Assembly: GCA_040954595.2 (NCBI GenBank)
Contig: CM082595.2
Location: 3,472,001-3,536,000 of the forward strand
DNA length: 64,000 bases
Origin: Balanoglossus misakiensis
Lineage: Eukaryota; Hemichordata
Direction: 5' to 3'
The notes under the pieces are model-generated. The model saw only the letters and a program-made list of their open reading frames with translations, searched no databases and was not told the origin of the DNA. Below are positions 13,991 through 23,887 of this stretch, piece by piece (position 1 is the stretch's first letter; every line of letters starts with the position of its first letter). The position numbers and the translations under genes are program-made.

Positions 13991-16900
13991 GTAATTTCAT
14001 ACTGCGCGCGGCGTTGCTAGGGATATTCAGCGCGAGCGCGGGTTTGCTGCGATACGTTTAATTCTTAAAAACTGCCTAGGTAGTTTATTCGTGGCAAAGG
14101 GGAGTGGAACTTAAGTGCTTAATTATCTTTATTGGAAATCGCAAATTTTCCTACCTGTTCTTTTCATTCTTAGCTTGTTGTTGGTCTGGACAGGATCATG
14201 GATGTGGTGCATTCCGGCAATCGCCCATTCCGCATTCGATGGTCCGCTCCGTTGTTTCTCACAAAATAAATGTTCCTTGATTTTCCTGCAAAATAACACC
14301 AGTCATAATGTATCAATGCTGCAAGTTTATCATTCACCATGACAACACCTTATTTGTGAGCTCAACTTATCTCACATCACCTCCAGAAATTAAACCTGGC
14401 CATTGATGTTAGCGTTTGAAATTATTGCATTGTACAAATAAAGAAACGTGGCCAATCAAAGTATCTTCGAATGCAATCAATCAACGTTTGCTTTCTCCTA
14501 CTCCAGCAGGACAACACAGTAGAAGAACACAGAGAAGAACAGTCCAACTGCGAACCACAAGAATGAGATTCCATATTTTTCAGCAGGAAATAGTAACTCC
14601 ATCGATTTAGTATTTTGGTATTGGTATTTCGGAATCACCAGCGTTTGTACATAATGGTTATGGTGGGACTTTGGTGACGGCTAAGGCTATGGCGAAGCTG
14701 TGGTGGAACATCTAAACCGTTGACGTCGGTGTACAACCAGGTCGTTCTTAACACAGAATTTGCCAAGCTGATTGACTTAATAGACACTTGTTGTCTAGAT
14801 GGATGGGAAGTGATATGTCATGTGGTGTATCTGCTGTGATCTGACAATACCAAACACAGACAGTGTATTTCGTCCAATTTCTCAGTGTCCGTCTTAACGT
14901 TGTACATCACTTCTCAAGTTGCTAATTTTCACCAACCAGGGTTGAATTTTAAACAGGTGAACAATAGAATTCGACACAGACTCCCTAATCGCACAAGTTT
15001 TGATAAATTAAATTGGTATTTCTCGCTTAAGTATGGAGATATATATTTGATTTTAATCCGCCCAAATCCCCCACCATTCGTCATCATCCAGGCTCAGCGT
15101 GACGCGTTAAAACCGCGCCGCGCTATATTTCATGAACAATGCGGCACAAATTGTGGCGTGCATTAGGATTTACCTCTAGACGTTTGCATATTCCGCTGTT
15201 ATTTTAATGTCATCGACAAGCTGACCGTAGAATGAACAGCAAGGTCCACAACTACAGAACGATTCCTGACAGAACTGAACCTCCCGGAATGACATGAAAC
15301 GAGACTAAAAAGCACGGCACTGCCAGGACATGTGACTGTGATGCGAGCGATAAAAGCATCTTACACGCCCCGTATTGTGGAGAGATAATCTGTAATGACA
15401 AGCACCAGGTACGCTAATGGAGTTGGGATAGTACAGTCATCTAGACAAGCACTCTAACTCTCGATCATATACAAAAATGCAGTCAGCTTCAAAAAGCTGA
15501 CACGTCAATCATAGAGCCCCGACTACTTATTTTAATTGTTGACTTTTCCTTCACCTACCTTCGAAATCATTTTCAACCAATTTCATTAGCACATTGGGGG
15601 ACGTGCGGCCTGAATTTTACAAACTCTCTAAAAACCATTTTTCATACTCCATCTAATAAGGCTTCAAAACTTTGATTCCAACACAAAGGGCACTATGACA
15701 AAAACAGTGCCTGATTTGTTTCGGTTCAGATTGCATTTTGAGTTATCACCTTCTCGAGGTTTTTGACAGATTATTTTACTCCAAAAATAAATTGCGTGCA
15801 TTAATGAATAAATCCGTTCATAAAAATGCGTACGTGACAACAGCAAAGTCTTTGATGGTTTAAAATGTCGAAACCAAAGTCTCATTTGATCGAAAACAGT
15901 ATTATCAATGTCTAACTTAGTATTATCCATTCCGGAGCCAATATTGGAACTGTATAAATTATAATTTTAGTCCCAACTGTCTCTGGGTTATCCTAATCTC
16001 CAAATAACAAGTGTGTCATTTGTATCATTTTCTTTGAACATTAAAACGATGAAAATATTGGTATTTCAGACATTTTCAAAATTCCAGTATCAGCAGGGTA
16101 AGATCTCATGTATCTACCCCTGGTGGACTGGTGTATTTTGGTGTTAAAATTTCACTATATAACGTGTTCTTTCATTGGTTAGTCGTTATACAAGGCTGCA
16201 GTTGAATTGTCTAACTGTGTCTCATATTCTCATGTTGTAATTTACATGTATCATCGTGTATAATTTCTCATATTTTAGGTAAGGATAACCTTTATTTAAA
16301 CCAGCGGTTATCAACAGTTTGTTTCGGATTTTCGCCTTTTAAAACTGCGCTCTTATAAAGGTTTATTTGACAATTAACATAATGTCCACGTTATTAGTGA
16401 ACTCTCGTGGTTTTCTGTTTCGCGATTTTCGAGTGCAGTCCTTCACAAGATGAAAACAAACGACAGTGAATTAATAAATTAAAGCCCATATCTGAGGATT
16501 GGAAATTGTAACACAATCGCTTCTCGTGGGCTCAAGCGAAACCTTTCATGTATGTCAATGTAATAAAGCTGTATATTTTAATGAGTTTTGATGTTGTCCA
16601 GTAAGACATAATTGCTTTAATAAGACTTGCTATATCTTTCTTGGGGAAAATGTCACGTGATTAGTGGTAAATTGATTGTACTTTGTTTTTGAGTGTAGCA
16701 ACACAATCAATACATTTTATATGTGGAAAGTTCTGATGACCCTTGAGCAAGATTTCTCATTTCTTGGAAACATATAATTCATGCTAATGATAATAAAACT
16801 GACAAGCGAACGATCGTGGATGAAATGTTACCGGTAATAGGTTAGCTGTTAAGCGCTAGCTCGAATGTTGTACGACACAGATGTATAACTTTATTCTTAT

Positions 16901-18494
16901 ATTAATGTCGATTAATCATACGACGTTGTAAATTCTGCTCTTACTTGGAAATTTCAGTTTTTATTGCGTCGGTGCGAAAGAGTTAGAAAACGAAGCTATT
17001 ATTTTTCCGCGGCAACTGCCAATCCCAGATGGTGATTGAAGTCTTTATTTAATAGAAATGTCGGACACTAACGTCTATTCGTGACCAGCGGTGTTTCAAT
17101 CAGGAATTTATTTCATAGTAGACATCTTTAGGTTTAACATGCGATGGTTGTCGCGTCTGCTGAAACACCGAGTTAGTTTCTGGAATCGTTGCACTGGCGA
17201 ATTAAGCAGTATTCGTCACCATTTTCTATTGCACATGTAATAGTGAGTAACACGACATGAATAAGCATTTTAAAGCTGTAGTGGATATACACTAAAAATG
17301 CTGAAAATAGTACCAAATATTTATTTATTTATGTAAGTCTGGATAATATTCAAATTAAATTTTATATAGAGGTGGGTACATGTTCATGATAACATTTGCA
17401 ATAGAAAATGGTGGCGAATAGTGCCTAATTTGTATGTAACCATAACAACTGCTCGATGTATCATCATGGCGTCTCTTGGGTGCGTAGGAGAGATTACGCT
17501 GCCCTATGAAAATTATTACAAAATCAATCTTTTGGTCCCTTGAGTGACCTGTACCGGTTTCATAATACAACGTACTCGAGCAGACTGACGCCGATTTTTA
17601 TCACGGATGTATTACACACTATTGGTGTTATCATGGACAGTATTGTCTATGGTGTTATGGACTGCTGTACGGATGTAACACGTCACACCATTATTTTATT
17701 TTTTTCAAACATTTCCACAACTCAAAATGTGTGAAACAGCCCATCATGTCATACATCCTCCGCTCGAATAACAAAGAAACCATCTTAGTGAAGTGATGAT
17801 GTGTCGTGACAATCACGTTTTCAGGTTTCTCATTTGCATAATCAAGTGTCACTTGTACCAGTAACCAGTTTCTTATGGCAATGGTGGCGCTATGTACTGA
17901 AAATTAACTGTATACCTAAAAGACTTATACTTAAACAGTCTTGTACTATTACCAACCATCCTGTGCTCATATTTTACGATTTTTTTCATTATAAATCATC
18001 ACACCAGTTAACCTTGATAGCTATCATTTATGGATAAACTCAGTATTCTCTTTATATAAAATCAGGAAAAGAAATGTAAATCTTTCAAGAGAAGTGAGGG
18101 TTACTGCCCAGGGCCAGTTTAGATTGTCGTTTCAGAAAAGCCCTGTTTTCTGTCATGTATATATCTTACTATTGTCGGTATTTGAAAAGAAATATCTACA
18201 GTGATAATAAAGTTAATATATTCACACACACCCATGTGACACGTGGCATTTTGGTATTTTTTCCCATCAATGACAATACAGAAACCACATGAGTTTGTTT
18301 TATGAAGAAGATAATCCACTCAAGTCAGCAAGTTTTTAGGGTTACAGAAACCTTAAGTTTCTGAGGAGACTGGAGTTTACCAGTGGCTGTTGGGGGCGCT
18401 GTTGAATGTTTACATTCCTTATTCTTATAGGAAGCAGGGACACGAATGCGAAGGTTTCAATGACAAGAAAGTGGAAAAAGAAAGTATTGAATTA
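13991..18494. other. noncoding stretch
   Basis: No exon could be supported. The open frames at 14885-15166 (plus) and 15664-15930 (minus) lack splice signals, domain resemblance and coding-like codon use. No repeat family was recognised. Confidence 0.5.
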
Positions 18495-18495
18495 C

Positions 18496-18960
18496 CTTGT
18501 GTCTTGTACATGAGAAATGTTCTTACTCCACAGTCGCGGCGTTCCCTCCTATGACCTAGAAAAAAGGGGGCGGGGTCATAAAACGCAATCCACTCTCGGC
18601 AGACGCCTTTCGAAGTTCCCAACATGTTTTCACTCACACAGAGGCAAAATTTAATCAACATATCAGCATCTATACTACCCATTCCATGTCAAAATTCATA
18701 CCTGCTATCCTATTTGCCCATTAATATCGATCTTCTGTGTGCTTTTGGGGCGATTTCTGAAGGGGGCCACGCCTTCTACACGCTCAATGCACATTCAAGC
18801 TACCCGCCACAGCGCCGGCCAAGCGGTATTGTGATTGGCTATCTATCTGGGCGTTGTCTCAGTAGGCAACCAATCACAGCACCGCTACTTTCCAGCGGAC
18901 AGCTGCGGTTTCAAGACTTCGCCCTTCCACTTACACGTCTTGCCAAAATCACACGCACTG
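18496..18960 (-). promoter_or_regulatory. candidate promoter region with CCAAT and GC boxes
   Basis: A GC-richer island in AT-rich DNA. An inverted pair of CCAAT boxes lies at 18834-18838 (ATTGG) and 18870-18874 (CCAAT), within matching arms GTGATTGG/CCAATCAC. A GC box, GGGGGCGGGG, lies at 18566-18575. On the minus strand a pyrimidine tract ending in CTAG is followed by a short stretch ending in the donor ACAAG|GTAATTC at 18496/18495. This could be the start of a leftward transcript, but no coding exon was found downstream. It lies just beyond the 3' end of the TMCO4-like gene. Confidence 0.3.
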
Positions 18961-18995
18961 CAAAACTTGTCTGTTTTTAAAGAACTACACATTGC

Positions 18996-19001
18996 TTTAT
19001 T
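18996..19001 (-). terminator. alternative poly(A) signal for the TMCO4-like gene
   Basis: AATAAA on the minus strand about 610 bases after the stop codon. A second signal lies nearer, at 19368-19373. Either could end the transcript. Confidence 0.35.
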
Positions 19002-19367
19002 TTTGTATACATATTCACGCATGCATTACATGTACGCTTTGGGGAAAATATCTTAAAAAGCTCTTCTGCTAAAGCTCAAAATACTTTCATTTGGCACAAC
19101 TGTACAAACATGCATCATAAAATCATGCATCATATCATGCATTCTTAATTACATGGATACAAAGTTTAACATGTGGCAAAGGTTACAAACACAGCCTCTG
19201 TGAATGATTATCATCACTATATTTCAACATTCAAAGTAAAATACTACAATTCCTGCCTACACATACTTTATGAGTTGTTCAGTTATTCCCTGAATAACAG
19301 AGGAGTTTCAGCCAAATTTTAATACAACTTATTGCACATTACTGTTGTATTCTCAAATAAACACTTG

Positions 19368-19373
19368 TTTATT
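19368..19373 (-). terminator. poly(A) signal for the TMCO4-like gene
   Basis: AATAAA on the minus strand, 238 bases after the stop codon at 19611-19613, in AT-rich 3'UTR-like sequence. Cleavage position not determined. Confidence 0.45.
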
Positions 19374-19610
19374 TGTTAATGTCCTCTGAATATGGCAGTC
19401 TAACTTCCAAAAAGATAACTTTTCATGCAAAATTACCCACTAATATAGAGTTGTATGTATATAGACACTCTGCGACTTCTGTTAAGCACATTTCTCTGTA
19501 GTCTGATATGATGTTTGTCATTTTGTAATATCAAGTTGAGGGATTTTGAAAATATTGCAAGCAAGCAGCACAGTCATTCCATGACAAACATTAACTTGTT
19601 GCGTCCTCTC

Positions 19611-19994
19611 TCATTGTGGCACGACGCTGTACCAGTTATCCTGGAATGCAAATCCGCTTCCGAGTTCCTCCTCCGTCTTGTCCGGTTCATCTCCTTGCTT
19701 CCCGGATCCCGATCCAACAGACTTCTCCGGCACCGCCCCTTCTCCGTCATTCTCCGTCACACTCATCTCATCCAGAGCTTCAGTTGCAATCTCAGCCTCT
19801 GCACCATCTGACTCCTTCTCTGCCTCCACCCCCGTCTGCTCCATCACCGGCTCTCGACTTCCATCATCTTCAGGTGTCTTTTTGGTCTTGCTTTCGTCTT
19901 TGCTCGGTTTATCCAACAAATGATCTCGGAGCGAGACTCCAACGATTCTCAAGATAGTGTCCATCTTATCAGAGTAGTCTAAATGGCCACTTAC
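19611..19994 (-). CDS. TMCO4: TMCO4-like exon 11 (last coding exon)
   Basis: Phase-0 start after TTTTTTTCAG. It begins with SGHLDYSDKMDTIL, conserved in the family, where the hydrolase-like fold ends. About 100 acidic, low-complexity residues follow to the stop at 19611-19613. Confidence 0.88.
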   Translation of the reverse strand, partial: VSGHLDYSDKMDTILRIVGVSLRDHLLDKPSKDESKTKKTPEDDGSREPVMEQTGVEAEKESDGAEAEIATEALDEMSVTENDGEGAVPEKSVGSGSGKQGDEPDKTEEELGSGFAFQDNWYSVVPQ

Positions 19995-22900
19995 CTGAAA
20001 AAATATTAATGGTTAAACGGGAAAAGTACCATTGACACTGCTATACAGTCAAACCTGTGTATAGTGGCCAGTCAAGGGACTGTCATAAACTGGCCTTTAT
20101 AGACTGGTGGTCTTTAAAGACAGGTCAGTTAATGCACATGTAAGTTGCAAAGGGACTGTAACATAGTGGCCACTATATAGAGGTGGTCACTATTAAACAC
20201 AGGTTTGACTGTACCTACAAAACTGAACCACTTTCCAATCCCCCCAAAACACACTATCTGTCCCAACTATACTGGCTGTTTTGCTATAAAAACCACATGA
20301 AACATAGGAATCCATCTTACCACGTCGCTCAAATCCACATTAACCATCCGCCTGTCTTCCCACTTGATCGGCTGCAACCCAGCAATGGACATCTGTGCGG
20401 ACGCGGTGCGATAGACGAACCGCAACAACCAGTCTCCACGGCAGTAGCCATTTATTATCCTGCCTGCCACTACTCTCTTGAACTTTGACCAGATGGAAGC
20501 ACTGGCTGGGGCAGGTGTTCCCAGTAGAATTACTTCCTCAATCAAACCCTCACAACCTGAACAAAGGTACAATATATATGTATATGTATGTATGTATAAT
20601 ATAACTTTTATTACAGTCAATTTCAAAAAGGCCTGTACATGTATTCTACATGTCAAAATTTTCAAAATTGGACTGTTCGTCTCACCTTTCCTTTCCGCCA
20701 TTTCTTCTAGACAACTGAATATCACCTTAGCACCGAGACTAAATCCGATCAGAGTGACTGGACGATTACCCTGAAATGCAAAATAACACTTTTCTGTCAA
20801 GGAACGTGAATTGTATGGTGCTGACCGTTACACATCTGTCTGTTCCCAAACCTTAGGGTCTTGTTCATGAGAGAAATGATTTATAATGTGTATATTGAAG
20901 ACGCCTACCTGTTGTCTTGACATGATAACATCTGCAAGCTGTCTCCCAACTTCCTTGGCTCTCTGCATAGCAACCCCCCACGGATTGTCAATCACACCGG
21001 CTACCGACAGAAGGGCCACTGGCCATGTTAACGCAGCCAGTAAACCTACAGAACAGGAAAACAATTTCTTAAAGTTGGTGATGTTGATTTTCAGTGGCCA
21101 GTTGTCTTGTGTTGTCTTGTTTGCTGTTGTATACAACAGGTTTTCTCTGTCCAATGGCGAATGTGATTGTGCCATGATACACTCGTTTGCCCTTACCTGA
21201 CAAAACAGTGTACTTGAGCGCTTCTTGAGTTGCCATGGTCACAGCACCATTTAACAGATGCTCCAGTGCTCGTCCTAAATCTAAGAGATATTTCGATTCC
21301 CAAATGAGATAGTACTGTTCTTTGGAAACGGCAAGATTTACCCATGGTCTGTGAAAATTATCTGTGAACAAACAAGGTAAGCATATTGGAAGCATAAAGT
21401 ATGAATGTTTTACCAAAAATAGAATTTAAAACTCTCAGCTATAATGGTCATTTATTTTTTCTCACAAAATAGACAGTCTGCAAAAAATATTTTTCAGGGA
21501 TGTAAATGAAAGAATGGCAACAATTACCTGGCTGCTCATCAGTCACCCATCCGGTTATCGCTATAGCGACATGTAAATGATTTCCATGGGTCAAAGGTGA
21601 GAACTCAAACTGTTCGATGGCACCGACTCGCTTCTTCATCTTGAAGCCAGTCAGACCGGCCCCCGCAGCACCGAAGAGTGAAGTCATGATTGCGATGCCT
21701 GCTGTTGTTGACAGGGCTGCGGCGGCTGAGGTTCCGATGATGGCGCCGAGACCTGCTGCGATGAAAGGCGCAGCTAAGCCAGCTGTCAGACCTGAAAGAG
21801 AATAGGTGCATATCAAGACATATTGTATGGAACATTCCACTGTTGTTATGGAAACCTATGGAGACGGTTCAAACTACTGCGATACAGGGGTTTAAAATCT
21901 GCCTCACCTATTGCAGCACCACCACCAACAGTCGCCAGTCCGATCAACGCATACCGCTTCCTTTTCTTCTTCTTTTCTTTCTTCTGTCTCTCCTGTTTCT
22001 GTTCTCTGTTGATATACAAGATCGATCAGTCAAATTTAACCCTTTCATCACCAAGGACTGGTCCAAATCCATTGTTTTCTATGGTAAAGTTGGACCTCTA
22101 TACCGGAAAGTGGGGGGTGAAAGGGTGAAGGGCCATAGTTCTTTACATTGTGGACATATTCTCATATTACATAATTCACTCATTTCATCTGGGGGGGGGG
22201 GAGAGAAAGTTGGAGGGAAGAAAGATAGATAAACGGGGAGGGGAATTCTCGGATGAGAAGAACAACAGAATCCCTACTCTGTTTCCTCTGCCTGTTGGGT
22301 GATCATCTTGACCAGGATTTCCTCAAATTTTTCCAGGTGTTTCCATCGGATCCTCAAATGCCAAGCCACATGGAATATCAGAACTCTCATCCGGGCATCG
22401 TACCCTCCATTCTGTAGGGCCAGTGTCACTAGGTCCTGCATCAAAAATGGGTTCATTTATTTTAAAAATTTGTTTCATACACAAACCTGTTGAATGTGTG
22501 CATGCGATAATCCCACCTCTCAATAAATACGTCAAAAACAAACAGACGACATAACACATTTATATATTAACTAAAAAGCTTGCAACAGCTGTAGGTTATC
22601 GAAAAATATTTGATATTTTTCTTTTACCTCTGGTAGAAGCAAGGTGTTATTTTTCAAGATGGGGTCTTTCAGCAGAGTGTCTACAAAGGCGTGTAGATTG
22701 TCTCCACCCATGCCATCAATCAAGGCATACATGGTTGAGGTACACTGCTCCGGTAACTTCAAGTGATGAAGGATGAGTTTCATCGTCTCTTTTCTCCAGC
22801 GCCTGGAAGAGATTTTAGAATGTTGGAATTGAAAATAGTGAATGTGTATAGTTGTATGAGGGCGTTGTGCAACAGTCCGACAGGGATAAGTGTGTGGCTG

Positions 22901-23887
22901 AATTTTCATGACCAGAAAACTGTCAGTCAATACAACTAGGCATTGTCTGTTTTCTCTAAACTACAAAGACAAATCCTGTGTAAAGTAATTCTTCAACACA
23001 GCAAGACTGCATGTAAATCTTGTGTGTTATTTAATTCTATCGTACCTGTCAAACTCGTTCTCAAACAGATGCCCCAGGGAAACAGCGCAGACTGAACAGT
23101 AGGAAAACCTGGCTGCGTCCGACAGGGCCTCCACCAGCAACTTCCCTTCGCCGTGTTCGTCTTTCACCACGGCTGCGAGAGTCGGTTTCTTCGACTTCCC
23201 CTCTGTTACTATGGCGATATCCACCTCGATGTCGGTCTCACTCGCCGAGTCCTGGGTGATGCTGTCCTCAGACGCCATGCTGGTCACAGACTGGCTGTCG
23301 TGTAGGACAGAGCTTTGACCTTTCAACTCCAAACCTTCTTGTCTTTCATCGTCTTCGGTGGGAGTATCGTCAGCTTTCTCTTTTACTTTCTCTTTTAATT
23401 CAGCCTCAGTTTCTTGAAGAACAACCGTATCTGTTGTAGTTTCGCTGTTTTTGAATTCAAAGTCCTTTGATACATTCACTTCACATTCAGCCTCAGCGTC
23501 CACTGCTTTCTCTGATCTGTCCTTCACAGCCTCGTTGTCTATTCCAACATCTGAGCCAGACTTAATTTCATCAACACTCTCGGTCTCCACATCTTCATCT
23601 TCCTTGCTTTCATCCACACTTCCTGTGTCCTCATCATCTTTGGTTATCGCTCCATCACATCCGGATTCCAGGCCGTCCATTCCATTGACACAGCCTGCCT
23701 TCTCAGGATCCACACCTCCACAGATTTCACGATCCTTCGTTTCATCGTTGTTTTCTGAGTTGTCAGGAATGTTCATAGCACCACGCTGCGGTTCAGACAC
23801 CGAATCTTTGTCCATTCGACCCGTTTCCACATTATCCTTCATTTCCACGGCAATGTTCCCATCCAGATCATCAACAGTGGAAGACAT
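19611..23887 (-). CDS. TMCO4: TMCO4-like DUF726 protein, ten coding exons
   Basis: Spliced coding region 23887-23046, 22802-22628, 22435-22278, 22005-21908, 21791-21528, 21361-21197, 21045-20909, 20770-20686, 20556-20321 and 19994-19611. It gives 847 codons plus stop with all junctions GT/AG and in phase. Residues 1 to about 265 are acidic, Ser/Thr/Glu-rich and low in complexity. Conserved sequence starts near FSYCSVCAVSLGHLFENEFDR. Residues about 393-409 are a Lys/Arg/Glu/Gln coil, and 410-475 a Gly/Ala-rich hydrophobic membrane region. GFSLG at about 622-626 is a nucleophile-elbow (GxSxG) motif, with Ser624 the presumed nucleophile. A second acidic tail closes the protein. Vertebrate TMCO4 is a poorly characterised multi-pass membrane protein with a DUF726 alpha/beta-hydrolase-like core. 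Its substrate is unknown. This protein is longer, mainly through the N-terminal extension. An in-frame TGA lies 12 bases before the ATG, which fixes the start. Confidence 0.9.
20046..20211. mobile_element. palindromic MITE in TMCO4-like intron
   Basis: A 166-bp element with near-perfect terminal inverted repeats: CAGTCAAACCTGTGT at the left end and its reverse complement at the right. It is flanked by TA on both sides (20044-20045 and 20212-20213). The inner sequence is also partly palindromic (tagtggcca / tggccacta). Terminal repeats with a TA target duplication are typical of Tc1/mariner-derived non-autonomous elements. It carries no coding capacity and sits in the intron between exons 10 and 11. 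A decayed relative lies at 38641-38727. Confidence 0.85.
20321..20556 (-). CDS. TMCO4: TMCO4-like exon 10
   Basis: Encodes GCEGLIEEVILLGTPAPAS, a conserved strand after the nucleophile elbow, and NGYCRGDWLLRFVYRTAS. The GD..L core is typical of the catalytic-acid region of DUF726 proteins. Donor GACGTG|GTAAGA. Confidence 0.9.
20686..20770 (-). CDS. TMCO4: TMCO4-like exon 9, GFSLG motif
   Basis: Encodes GNRPVTLIGFSLGAKVIF. The GFSLG pentapeptide is the nucleophile elbow of alpha/beta hydrolases. Donor AAAG|GTGAG leaves phase 1. Confidence 0.92.
20909..21045 (-). CDS. TMCO4: TMCO4-like exon 8
   Basis: Encodes LLAALTWPVALLSVAGVIDNPW, a hydrophobic segment, then a helix RAKEVGRQLADVI. Clean acceptor TTCTGTAG and donor CAACAG|GTAGGC. 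Confidence 0.9.
21197..21361 (-). CDS. TMCO4: TMCO4-like exon 7
   Basis: Encodes DNFHRPWVNLAVSKEQYYLI and WESKYLLDLGRALEHLL, the conserved stretch before the hydrolase core. Phase 1 at both ends. Confidence 0.9.
21528..21791 (-). CDS. TMCO4: TMCO4-like exon 6, membrane region
   Basis: Gly/Ala-rich hydrophobic run beginning GLTAGLAAPFIAAGLGAIIG, long enough for more than one membrane-embedded segment. Then FKMKKRVGAIEQFEF and the first core strand LHVAIAITGWV. Confidence 0.92.
21908..22005 (-). CDS. TMCO4: TMCO4-like exon 5, coiled basic stretch
   Basis: Encodes a Lys/Arg/Glu/Gln run followed by YALIGLATVGGGAAI, the start of the membrane region. The leading A completes a Glu codon split across the junction. 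Confidence 0.88.
22036..22129 (+). mobile_element. TTAA-type MITE, copy 1
   Basis: A unit of about 90 bp starting TTAACCCTTTCATCACC and ending GGTGAAAGGGTG, so its ends are inverted repeats. The core CCATTGTTTTCTATGG is shared, in opposite orientation, with 34361-34464. A TTAA flank followed by CCC suggests a piggyBac-derived element (inference). Lies in a TMCO4-like intron. Confidence 0.65.
22278..22435 (-). CDS. TMCO4: TMCO4-like exon 4
   Basis: Encodes DLVTLALQNGGYDARMRVLI and WHLRIRWKHLEKFEEILVKM, helical family sequence. The donor ACAGA|GTAGGG splits a Glu codon completed by exon 5. Confidence 0.88.
22628..22802 (-). CDS. TMCO4: TMCO4-like exon 3
   Basis: Encodes RWRKETMKLILHHLKLPEQ and DTLLKDPILKNNTLLLPE. 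The first G completes an Arg codon from exon 2. Phase 0 at the end. Confidence 0.9.
23046..23887 (-). CDS. TMCO4: TMCO4-like exon 2, start codon and acidic N-terminus
   Basis: ATG at 23885-23887, with an in-frame TGA 12 bases upstream. About 265 residues are Glu/Asp/Ser/Thr-rich and probably disordered, followed by the conserved start FSYCSVCAVSLGHLFENEFD. Donor GACAG|GTACGA. The acceptor of this exon, in the 5'UTR, is unresolved; a candidate TTTTTAG lies near 24290. Confidence 0.88.

Noticed and set aside
18624-18980. 118-codon plus-strand frame
   Set aside because: Lies in the CCAAT/GC-box island. No splice signals and no similarity I recognise; the promoter-like reading fits better.
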